From Neisseriaceae bacterium (lineage in GTDB: Bacteria > Pseudomonadota > Gammaproteobacteria > Burkholderiales > Neisseriaceae), in NCBI GenBank assembly GCA_017991555.1, contig JAGOQM010000010.1:1-64000 (forward strand): DNA of 64,000 nucleotides, given 5' to 3'. The stretch's first letter is position 1. Each line of letters starts with the position of its first letter. The notes below the pieces were generated by a model, which saw nothing but the letters and a program-made list of their open reading frames with translations, did no database searches and was not told the DNA's origin. Positions 17,856 to 24,255 of this stretch are shown piece by piece. The position numbers and the translations under genes were made by a program.

Positions 17856-17974
17856 TCCCCCCTTTGTCGCATTAATAACTCCGCTGGGATCGTAGTTGTA
17901 GCTTTATTGATAAAAACGCTAACACAGAACTCTTCAGAGAACCCATTACTCCTGAAGATACGGTTAATGAAAAA

Positions 17975-18262
17975 TCAATCTAAGATAAAATCAAATTTAT
18001 CTTTCCAACCAGATTTCTCATCCTGATTTCTGACTTGCTTTAAAATATCAATAATTGTATCAAAAGCTGAACCCATATTTTCCTTCGAAGCGTGAGAGTT
18101 CTTCCAAATCAAAGTAATTGGTCTTTCAACACTTCCACTAAGCAAATCCCATAATGCATCGTAATTAAAACCATAGAACTCTTCAACATCAAGAGCTTTT
18201 GCTAGCGTCTTATGAAAGTCCATTTCCGTACTTATTCTGCCGCCGTCTAATTCTATTTTCAT
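17975..18262 (-). CDS. Barstar-type ribonuclease inhibitor, cassette 2
   Basis: A 95-residue barstar-family protein. It aligns by eye with barstar from start to end: KIELDGGRI, DFHKTLAKAL, EEFYGFNYDALWDLLSG (about 28-44) and PITLIWKNS. Barstar blocks the active site of barnase-type ribonucleases through the helix that includes YGxNxDALWD. The gene has an AAGGA site and starts ten bases after the stop of a 14-residue remnant matching the end of barnase. The reading frame is intact, so it may still protect against ribonuclease toxins from neighbours although its own toxin has been lost. Confidence 0.88.
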   Translation of the reverse strand: MKIELDGGRISTEMDFHKTLAKALDVEEFYGFNYDALWDLLSGSVERPITLIWKNSHASKENMGSAFDTIIDILKQVRNQDEKSGWKDKFDFILD

Positions 18263-18271
18263 TAAAAATCC

Positions 18272-18316
18272 TTATTTCCAAGTACCAATAGGACCAACAG
18301 TTTTATAGTGGTCAGC
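18272..18316 (-). pseudogene. C-terminal stub of a barnase-type ribonuclease toxin
   Basis: The minus strand reads ADHYKTVGPIGTWK then stop, immediately before the barstar gene. Barnase ends in DHYQTFTKIR, where this His is the catalytic general acid. The match in sequence, in position at the C-terminus and in partner gene makes a toxin remnant likely. Upstream, the frame runs straight into the REP-like palindrome (18318-18349), so the rest of the ribonuclease is gone. It is too short to be active. Confidence 0.65.
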
Positions 18317-18317
18317 C

Positions 18318-18349
18318 AGCGTAGGGTGGGCAAAGCTTGCGTGCCCACG
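18318..18349 (-). repeat. REP-like palindrome, copy B
   Basis: AGC then GTAGGGTGGGCA...TGCCCACG, the left end of the RAYT element. The GTAG foot is at 18321-18324. It abuts the ribonuclease stub. It pairs in inverted orientation with copy C at 18996-19031. Confidence 0.85.
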
Positions 18350-18375
18350 GAGTCCACCACAAACTTAACCAAATC

Positions 18376-18897
18376 TTATTCCCTAAAGTCACCTAAATCA
18401 TCATGACCACCCCAATCAAGCGGCAATAAACCCGTACGGACATAACGATGAAAACTTGAATATGGCCAATCCTTTACCTGCTTTACCAAACCATGCTTAA
18501 CCGGATTATAGTGTACATAATCAATATGCCGTTTCAAATCTAATTCATCACGAATTTGGTGTTCCCAATAACGGCGTTGCCAGATCCCTTTCTCCCGTTT
18601 TTTAATCTTACTATCACTACGTGTGCCATGCGGATAAGCCCTAGAGAACAGACTCTTTATTTGGCCCCAGCGTAAAGCATAATCGGCATCATCAATGGGC
18701 ATCCGCCAAACCGCATGTACGTGTTCTGGCAAAACGCATATGGCTTCTGTCACAAATGGATGGCGCAAAGCCACCTTCCGATAAACTTTTTTAAAATGCA
18801 GTGCCTCATCAAACAATAATCGGGAACGACGATCGGCCAAAGCAATCGTAAAAAAGTAAATACCGCCAGGTATGAGACTGCGACGATAGCGGGACAT
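18376..18897 (-). CDS. REP-associated tyrosine transposase (RAYT)
   Basis: A 173-residue protein of the Y1/IS200-like transposase family, REP-associated subgroup. The metal-binding HUH motif is HVH at about 59-61 (LPEHVHAVWRMP). The nucleophile tyrosine is most likely Y127 in DYVHYNPVKHGLV, and IWQRRYWEH (about 105-113) is also characteristic. These enzymes cut single-stranded REP hairpins next to a GTAG foot and are thought to spread REPs; they are usually single-copy and domesticated. Here the gene is intact and REP-like palindromes sit on both sides. The frame has no internal stop. Confidence 0.92.
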   Translation of the reverse strand: MSRYRRSLIPGGIYFFTIALADRRSRLLFDEALHFKKVYRKVALRHPFVTEAICVLPEHVHAVWRMPIDDADYALRWGQIKSLFSRAYPHGTRSDSKIKKREKGIWQRRYWEHQIRDELDLKRHIDYVHYNPVKHGLVKQVKDWPYSSFHRYVRTGLLPLDWGGHDDLGDFRE

Positions 18898-18995
18898 AGC
18901 TCACTCAGAAAATGACGAATAGTTATTTTAACGGGTTTACCAAGGAAATGAAATATGATGGCTATTAAAATGAATGGGTCATCACGGTGACACCA

Positions 18996-19031
18996 CGTGG
19001 GCACGCAAGCTTTGCCCTCCCTACGCTTGCT
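18996..19031 (+). repeat. REP-like palindrome, copy C
   Basis: Right end of the RAYT element. It has the same core as copy A with one change (CCCTCC instead of CCACCC), which weakens the hairpin by one pair. The outer CTAC is the complement of the GTAG foot. Confidence 0.82.
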
Positions 19032-19072
19032 GTTTGCGGCGAAGGTTGCACAACCTCAATCGTAGTCACAAA

Positions 19073-19474
19073 TCAGTCCTCATCTAGTAAATATTTACAT
19101 GCAAGCTGTTTACAAACGTAAAGTGAAATTTGTCTCGCAGGTTGGATTTCGTCAAAATGCTCTAAAAATGCAGGCAATTCCATCCAGAGAAAGTAATCAA
19201 TATCCCAGCTTTGTTCGCTCGCCTCATCTAAAGGCAAATTATGTATAAAACTCAAAATAAAACCTGCACTAATGAAATTAGAATCTTTAATTTGCTTAAT
19301 GGCTTCCAACGTACAGTACTCAATAATTTTTTTTGTGCTGACAATTGAAATAAGATCAATTTCGGCTAGGACAGCTTCCAAACAAGGTAAAATATGCTCA
19401 TTAATTCTGCCGTTTAGCAAAATATTTCTACAGCCAATTAAATTTTCAGAAATATGTTGTTTCGAAGCCATCAA
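19073..19474 (-). CDS. Putative immunity protein, cassette 3
   Basis: A 133-residue soluble protein I do not recognise. It overlaps the end of the ParB-like toxin tip by four bases, which is strong positional evidence for an immunity partner. It is predicted to be largely helical, with no signal peptide (segments such as IIEYCTLEAIKQI and FILSFIHNLPLDEA). Two start codons lie next to each other. AT-rich composition matches the rest of the island. The function is inferred from coupling alone. Confidence 0.55.
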   Translation of the reverse strand: MMASKQHISENLIGCRNILLNGRINEHILPCLEAVLAEIDLISIVSTKKIIEYCTLEAIKQIKDSNFISAGFILSFIHNLPLDEASEQSWDIDYFLWMELPAFLEHFDEIQPARQISLYVCKQLACKYLLDED

Positions 19475-19701
19475 TAGCCTCCTGGAGTGAAATTTAAGTC
19501 AGTAGGTGTTTTATAAGGCCCCCAAGGTATTTCTACCCTATTAATTGGAACCTCTGAAACACCTGCACGCGGAGCCGCGAGGGCTCGATGATGTCCGTCA
19601 AGAATATAAAATTTACCTTCGTATTCTGTAACTGTCAGTGGGGTTTTTACACCTTGAACACGGATGTCTTTAATTAGTTTTTCGAGTTGTTTGTTACTCA
19701 T
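19471..19701 (-). CDS. ParB-like toxin tip, 5'-truncated, cassette 3
   Basis: The 76 residues from the first ATG contain a ParB/sulfiredoxin-like fold: LIKDIRVQGVKTPLTV (about 9-24), FYILDGHHRALAA (about 31-43), and a terminal YKTPTDLNFTPGGY. Tips with this DGHHR core and GGY end are found at the C-termini of secreted polymorphic toxins (from memory). No delivery region is present. The frame continues upstream only into the palindrome at 19706-19737. It is therefore a severed toxin end that might still be translated from its ATG, but the missing N-terminal part makes activity doubtful. Confidence 0.62.
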   Translation of the reverse strand: MSNKQLEKLIKDIRVQGVKTPLTVTEYEGKFYILDGHHRALAAPRAGVSEVPINRVEIPWGPYKTPTDLNFTPGGY

Positions 19702-19705
19702 AGCC

Positions 19706-19737
19706 AGCGTAGGGTGGGCAAAGCTTGCGTGCCCACG
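19706..19737 (-). repeat. REP-like palindrome, copy D
   Basis: Identical in layout to copy B: AGC, GTAG foot and the GTGGGCA-type hairpin. It abuts the truncated toxin tip. It is the left end of the decayed RAYT element. Confidence 0.85.
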
Positions 19738-19835
19738 GAATCCACCACAAACTTAACCAAATCTTATTCCCAAAAGTCACCTAAATCATCATGACCACCC
19801 CAGTCTAGCAGCAATAAACCCGCACGGACACAAAG

Positions 19836-19917
19836 AAGGCATCTGCGCATTTTTTGCCAAAGAGGCTCCGGTGTTTAAGGGTCAGTCATACATTTTTAAA
19901 ACCCACAATGACAAAAC
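19836..19917 (+). pseudogene. Possible 3' end of an unidentified plus-strand gene
   Basis: Inside the decayed element one plus-strand frame reads KEGICAFFAKEAPVFKGQSY and continues to TGA at about 19918-19920. A good terminator follows at once. This looks like the tail of a gene whose front was lost in rearrangement. I do not recognise the protein, and a chance open frame of this length cannot be excluded. Confidence 0.3.
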
Positions 19918-19951
19918 TTGAGCCCTTACACGGTGCTCAAGCCTTTTTAAT
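19916..19951 (+). terminator. Terminator in the decayed element
   Basis: CTTGAGC and GCTCAAG flank an 11-base loop and are followed by CCTTTTT on the plus strand. No intact plus-strand gene precedes it, which suggests it belonged to a gene now deleted. Confidence 0.6.
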
Positions 19952-20000
19952 CATGGAATATGATGGCTATTTAAATGAATGTGGCATCACGGTGACGCCG

Positions 20001-20036
20001 CGTGGGCACGCAAGCTTTGCCCACCCTACGCTTGCT
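20001..20036 (+). repeat. REP-like palindrome, copy E
   Basis: Right end of the decayed RAYT element, with the same core as copy A. The flank ATCACGGTGAC on its left is shared with copy C, showing common descent of the two element ends. Confidence 0.85.
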
Positions 20037-20169
20037 TAGGGCTTTAATCTTGATATCAGACGTGATTTACGAGGGCCTATAGCGATCATCGCAAAGACAT
20101 AAAAGCATCATTAAAAATCAAAAAGCTACTCATAAAAAGTCCCCTAATCCCTATTTATCCAAAGACCTT

Positions 20170-20202
20170 ACCCATAAAAAAACGCTGCCCCAAGGCAGCG
20201 TT
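20170..20202 (-). terminator. metNIQ terminator
   Basis: On the minus strand ACGCTGCC and GGCAGCGT form an 8-bp stem followed by seven T. It lies about 25 bases past the metQ stop. It closes the metNIQ operon and insulates it from the island. Confidence 0.85.
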
Positions 20203-20226
20203 CTAGATTCAATTAATCACACTAAA

Positions 20227-21054
20227 TCAACCCTGAGGCCACACAAACCAACCTTTGGTTTCTGGATCGGTGTCGATAAAGGTTTTCAGCTCATCCGACT
20301 GATAGGCTTTTTTCACATCTTGCGCCCACGGGGTGTTTTCGTCGCCTTTTTTCACCACCACCATCAGCTCAAGCTCGGGCAAGAAGGTTTCTTGTACGAG
20401 GGCCTTGTCTGAGCCAATTTTGCTCAATAAGGCCACGCCGCCGGGCATGATGCCGTAGTTGACTTCGTCGAGCATCCGTGGAATCAAGGCCGAATCCACT
20501 TCTTTAAAGCTGAGCTGATGTGGGTTTTCGGCAATGTCTTGCTGGGTTAAGCTGGCCAGTTCGGCGCCTGGCTTCAAGGTCACCCACCCCATTTTGGCCA
20601 ACAGCGCATAAGAGCGGGCGGCGTTAGACGGGTCATTGGGAATCAACACGGTGTCGCCGCTTTTGACGGCGTCAACGGTGCTTTGCTTGATGGAGAATAA
20701 GGCTGCTGGAATCGAAGGGATGTGCACCACCGACACAAGGTCGTTGCCAGTTTCGCGGTTGTACACGTCTAGATAGGCCTGATGCTGGGCCGCGTTCATG
20801 TCCACGCCGCCTTCAACCAAAGCGGTGTTGGCGTCGCGTAAAGAACTAAAGTTCACCAGCTTAACGGTGTAGCCTTCTTTTTCCAAAGCTGGCTTCACCA
20901 AGCGCTCCATCAACACGTTGTGGGCGCTGGGCGGCAAGCCCACCTTAATTTCTTTTTTGTCGGCGCCGGTGGCGTCACCGCTGCCAGATTGGCCACAGGC
21001 GGCTAGGGTTAAGCCCAACACCACAGAAGCAAGGGGGTATAAGTATTTTTTCAT
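20227..21054 (-). CDS. metQ: Methionine-binding lipoprotein MetQ
   Basis: A 275-residue NlpA/MetQ-family lipoprotein that binds D/L-methionine for the MetNI transporter. The signal peptide ends LAAC (Cys about 20). KEIKVGLPPSAHN begins the mature fold, and VDMNAAQHQAYLD and NDPSNAARSYALL are family hallmarks of the ligand cleft. AAAGGAG precedes the ATG. It is the last gene of metN-metI-metQ, 40 bases after metI. Because sulfur genes precede it, it might bind another sulfur compound, but the family default is methionine. Confidence 0.93.
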   Translation of the reverse strand: MKKYLYPLASVVLGLTLAACGQSGSGDATGADKKEIKVGLPPSAHNVLMERLVKPALEKEGYTVKLVNFSSLRDANTALVEGGVDMNAAQHQAYLDVYNRETGNDLVSVVHIPSIPAALFSIKQSTVDAVKSGDTVLIPNDPSNAARSYALLAKMGWVTLKPGAELASLTQQDIAENPHQLSFKEVDSALIPRMLDEVNYGIMPGGVALLSKIGSDKALVQETFLPELELMVVVKKGDENTPWAQDVKKAYQSDELKTFIDTDPETKGWFVWPQG

Positions 21055-21094
21055 CGGTACTCCTTTAAAATGGACGGGCTTTTAATGGGCCCAA

Positions 21095-21748
21095 TCAACG
21101 TAATTTTTTGGCCAGCCAGTTGCCTAAAGACTGAATCAGCTGCACCAACACAATCAAGATCACCACGGTTATCATCATGGCCACGCCATCAAAGCGCTGA
21201 TAGCCATAGTTTAAAGCCAGATCGCCAATACCGCCAGCGCCAACGGCGCCGGCCATGGCGGTGGCGCCAATGAGGCCAATCGTGGCTGTGGTCATGCTCA
21301 ATACCAACGACGCTTTGGCCTCGGGCAATAAGAAATGCCACACCACCTGCCAGGTGGTGGCGCCCATGGCGTCGGCGGCCTCAATGATGCCGGGGCCCAC
21401 CTCCAACAGCGAGTTTTCCACCAGGCGCCCAATAAAGGGCCCAATGTAAACGATGAGCGGCACGATGGCGGCGGTGGTCCCGATCGAGGTGCCAACCACA
21501 AACTTGGTGAACGGCAAAATCGCCACCAGCAAAATAATGAACGGCAATGAGCGCAACATGTTGACGATGGGGTTCAACACTGTGTACACCACTTTATTCG
21601 GTCGCACGCCATCTGGGCGCGTGATCACCAAGGCAATGCCGATAATGGCGCCCAACAGGCCGCCACCCAACAGCGACACCGCCACCATGAATAGGGTTTC
21701 CTGTCCGGCCAGTAAAAACTGGGCCAGAGTCACATTGGTTTCAAACAT
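21095..21748 (-). CDS. metI: Methionine ABC permease MetI
   Basis: A 217-residue inner-membrane permease with five predicted helices, which forms the homodimeric channel of the methionine importer. The EAA loop that docks on the ATPase is at EAADAMGATTWQVVWHFLLP (about residues 122-141). NMLRSLPFIILLVAI is typical of MetI. It overlaps the end of metN by eight bases and has an AAGGAG site inside metN, so translation is coupled. Confidence 0.94.
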   Translation of the reverse strand: MFETNVTLAQFLLAGQETLFMVAVSLLGGGLLGAIIGIALVITRPDGVRPNKVVYTVLNPIVNMLRSLPFIILLVAILPFTKFVVGTSIGTTAAIVPLIVYIGPFIGRLVENSLLEVGPGIIEAADAMGATTWQVVWHFLLPEAKASLVLSMTTATIGLIGATAMAGAVGAGGIGDLALNYGYQRFDGVAMMITVVILIVLVQLIQSLGNWLAKKLR

Positions 21749-22772
21749 GGGCGGCTCCTTCTTGTTCGGTCACGCTGATGCCTTCGGCCTCAATACTGGC
21801 CACGGCGGCGGCAATGTCAGCGGGCGTGCCGGCAATCGACACCGACACGCTGCCCACCAGCATGCCGTCAATTTCTTTGGTGTTGGCAAACAGCACACTG
21901 ATGGCGGCGTTTTGGTTCAGCACGGCATGGCTAAGCAAAGGCTTGGCGGCAGGCCGGCCTAAATAGCCCAAAGAAAACAGCCGCAGATGCTCGGAAGGCG
22001 TGTAGTGCTGGCCAATGGCGGCGGGCAAGTCGCGCTTGACCACGGTGCGCACAAACCGGCGCGTGGCTTCTTGCTGCGGCTGGCCGAATACGGCCAGCAC
22101 GCTGCCGTGTTCGATCACCTGCCCTTGCTCCATCACCGCCACTTTATTGCACACCCGCTCCACCACGCTCATTTCATGCGTCACCAACACGATGGTGATG
22201 TTTTGCTCGCGGTTGATCTTTTTTAACAAGTTTAAAATGGCCAACGTGGTCTGCGGGTCGAGCGCTGAAGTGGCCTCGTCACACAGCAGAATCTTGGGGT
22301 CATTCACCAAGGCACGGGCGATGCCAACGCGCTGCTTTTGACCACCCGACAGCTCGCGCGGATAGGCATTTTTTTTGTCTGGTAGCTCCACATAGGCCAG
22401 CAACTCATCGACCTTACGGTCGATTTCAGCCTTGCTCACGCCAGCCAACACCAGCGGCAAGGCAATGTTTTGCGCCACGGTTTTGGTTTCCAACAGGTTA
22501 AAGTGTTGAAAAATCATGCCAATATTGCGCTTAGCGTGGCGTAACTCGGCGGGGCTATAGGCGCTGATTAAGGCGCCGTCCACCCACACTTCACCGCTGG
22601 TGGGCTGCTCTAAAACGTTGATCAGCCGCAACAAGGTACTTTTGCCGGCGCCGCTATAGCCCACTAGGCCATAAATGTCGCCGGTGTCGATGCGAAGGTT
22701 CACGTCTTTTAACGCCACCACATCTTGGCCGTCTTGGGTAAAAATTTTACCCGCATGTTTAAACTGAATCAT
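21741..22772 (-). CDS. metN: Methionine ABC ATPase MetN
   Basis: A 343-residue ATPase of the methionine importer. Walker A is GYSGAGKS (about 38), the signature LSGGQKQRVGIARAL (about 140) and Walker B ILLCDEATSALD. The C-terminal part (from about 250) is the NIL/ACT-like domain where methionine binds and shuts off transport (substrate trans-inhibition). AAGGAG lies nine bases before the ATG. The upstream leader of about 240 bases contains several inverted repeats. Confidence 0.95.
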   Translation of the reverse strand: MIQFKHAGKIFTQDGQDVVALKDVNLRIDTGDIYGLVGYSGAGKSTLLRLINVLEQPTSGEVWVDGALISAYSPAELRHAKRNIGMIFQHFNLLETKTVAQNIALPLVLAGVSKAEIDRKVDELLAYVELPDKKNAYPRELSGGQKQRVGIARALVNDPKILLCDEATSALDPQTTLAILNLLKKINREQNITIVLVTHEMSVVERVCNKVAVMEQGQVIEHGSVLAVFGQPQQEATRRFVRTVVKRDLPAAIGQHYTPSEHLRLFSLGYLGRPAAKPLLSHAVLNQNAAISVLFANTKEIDGMLVGSVSVSIAGTPADIAAAVASIEAEGISVTEQEGAAHV

Positions 22773-23010
22773 AGCGCGAGGCTCCTTCTGAGGGCCATAC
22801 GGGCAAGCGCCCGCTGGTCATGCCCCGTTACGGTCTGGCCAGATGGCGCCCTGCGGGCCATCTGGCTTTTTAAACCAGGAATAAGCTGTATTTAAACAGT
22901 GAACCGACGGTTGATGCAAGCCATTCCCACACAATTTATGCAGGCATAATGCCAAACCCCTACGCAAAAGCCTGCTCACGCAGGCCTTGATCGTCGGTTC
23001 AGCAGCACGC
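22773..23010 (-). promoter_or_regulatory. Structured intergenic leader upstream of metN
   Basis: Three structures are visible. GCCAGATG/CATCTGGC with an inner GCCC/GGGC makes a strong hairpin at about 22839-22867. TTATGC-AG-GCATAA is a short palindrome at about 22937-22950. A 10-bp inverted repeat, TGAACCGACG with CGTCGGTTCA, spans about 22900-23001 and would close the whole region. A weak terminator of the preceding gene lies inside it. No named riboswitch is recognised. Confidence 0.35.
22966..22985 (-). terminator. Weak terminator after carbamoylase gene
   Basis: On the minus strand GCCTGC-GTGA-GCAGGC is followed by only four T. It lies 25 bases after the hydrolase stop and probably allows some readthrough into metNIQ. 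Confidence 0.5.
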
Positions 23011-24255
23011 TTAGGCTTCGTTGGCCAAGCGCAGCATGCTGTGGGCCAACACGTCGGCGCCAGCAGCCGACCATTCTGGGGTAATGTCTTCGGCTTCATT
23101 ATGACTGAGGCCATTGATGCAGGGAATGAAAATCATCGCCGTCGGCGCGATGTGGCTGAGGTGACAAGAATCGTGGCCAGCGCCAGACACCATGTCTTCA
23201 TGGGCGTAGCCCAAGGCCTGAGTGGTCTCACGCACCACTTGAATACAGCGTGGATCAAACGCTAATGGCGTAAACGACAAAATCGGCTTAATCGTCACGC
23301 CGAGGCGATGCTGTTCGGCGATCTGCGGCAGCAAGGTGCCAATTTCGGCGTCAATGCGGGCCAAGGCGTCGGCGCTGGGGTGGCGCACCTCAAGGGTAAA
23401 CCAGGCCGAAGCGGGAATCACGTTGGGCGAGCCAGGGCCAAGCTTGGTCACACCCACGGTGACGCGGCCACCAGCGGCCACTTCGCCCATGCCCAGCTGA
23501 TTCAAGGCCACCATCGCGTGCGCCATGCCTAGGCCAGCGTCTTGACGCATGTCCATGGGCGTGGTGCCGGCGTGTGAAGCCAGGCCGGTAAACTCAACCT
23601 CATACCAGCGTTGTCCCAGGGCCCCGGTAACCACGCCAATGGTGTTGCCGTGGTTTTCTAAAATGGGGCCTTGCTCGATGTGTACTTCTAAGGCGGCGTG
23701 AATCTGATGGTCACTAAAATCGTCCGTGCCGACGTAGCCAATGCGCGCCAGCTCGGCGCCCACGCTCAGGCCATCTCTGTCAGTACGCGCCAAGGCTTCT
23801 TCCAGGCTCATCTTGCCAGTGAACACGGCGGCGCCCATCATGGCAGGGGCAAAGCGTGCCCCTTCTTCATTGGTCCACATCACCAGGTCAATCGGCCGTT
23901 CGGTGGTCACACCCTGATCGTTTAACGACAGCAACACCTCTAGCCCCGCCAATACGCCATAAATGCCATCAAAGCGGCCGCCCTTAGGTTGAGAATCGCC
24001 GTGCGAGCCCATCAGTACCGGGCTTAGCTGCGGCTGCTGGCCTTCGCGGCGTACAAAAATATTGCCAATGGCGTCTACTTTGATCCCAAAGCCGGCGGCC
24101 TTGGCCTTGGCAATAAAAAGGTCGCGCGCGGTTTTGTCTAAGTCGCTTAAGGCCAAGCGGGTGACGCCGCCGTTGGCGGTTTTGCCAATTTGGGCAAACT
24201 CGTCTAATAAATCATTCAGGCGCGTTGGGTTAATGCTGATGCGGGTCAGACTCAT
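23011..24255 (-). CDS. N-carbamoyl-L-amino acid hydrolase, AtcC/AmaB-like
   Basis: A 414-residue zinc amidohydrolase of the M20 hydantoinase/carbamoylase family. Metal ligands and neighbours are seen in GSHGDSQPKGGRFDG (about 82-96), WTNEEGARF (about 128) and ALEVHIEQGP (about 188-197). GAGHDSCHLSH and the closing GLSHNEAEDI complete the site. Relatives hydrolyse N-carbamoyl amino acids, ureidoglycolate or allantoate. Overlap by ATGA with a thiazoline-carboxylate hydrolase homologue points to N-carbamoyl-L-cysteine, as for AtcC of Pseudomonas. That substrate is inferred from context only. Confidence 0.85.
   Translation of the reverse strand: MSLTRISINPTRLNDLLDEFAQIGKTANGGVTRLALSDLDKTARDLFIAKAKAAGFGIKVDAIGNIFVRREGQQPQLSPVLMGSHGDSQPKGGRFDGIYGVLAGLEVLLSLNDQGVTTERPIDLVMWTNEEGARFAPAMMGAAVFTGKMSLEEALARTDRDGLSVGAELARIGYVGTDDFSDHQIHAALEVHIEQGPILENHGNTIGVVTGALGQRWYEVEFTGLASHAGTTPMDMRQDAGLGMAHAMVALNQLGMGEVAAGGRVTVGVTKLGPGSPNVIPASAWFTLEVRHPSADALARIDAEIGTLLPQIAEQHRLGVTIKPILSFTPLAFDPRCIQVVRETTQALGYAHEDMVSGAGHDSCHLSHIAPTAMIFIPCINGLSHNEAEDITPEWSAAGADVLAHSMLRLANEA

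Larger units (their letters stand above)
18318..19031 (-). mobile_element. RAYT element flanked by inverted REP-like palindromes
   Basis: A 714-base unit with palindrome copy B at the left end, copy C at the right end in inverted orientation, and one complete REP-associated tyrosine transposase gene inside. GTAG feet face outward at both ends. This is the arrangement of REPtrons, where the transposase acts on the flanking REP hairpins. A second unit with the same two ends but a deleted middle occurs at 19706-20036, so the element was present at least twice. Confidence 0.8.
19706..20036 (-). mobile_element. Decayed copy of the RAYT element
   Basis: From 19706 to about 19833 the sequence matches 18318-18444, that is, palindrome B plus the 3' end of the transposase gene, with few changes. 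From about 19950 to 20036 it matches the opposite end (about 18952-19031). The middle of the transposase gene is missing. In its place are about 115 bases holding a plus-strand coding-like tail and a terminator. It cannot make transposase but keeps both ends. Confidence 0.75.

Noticed and set aside
19854..20039. Plus-strand frame of 61 codons ending RGHASFAHPTLA
   Set aside because: It runs out of frame with the more protein-like tail and ends by reading through the palindrome, which is open by chance in this phase.
22818..23114. Minus-strand frame of 98 codons between carbamoylase and metN
   Set aside because: It overlaps the carbamoylase 3' end in another frame and covers structured intergenic DNA; composition is not coding-like.
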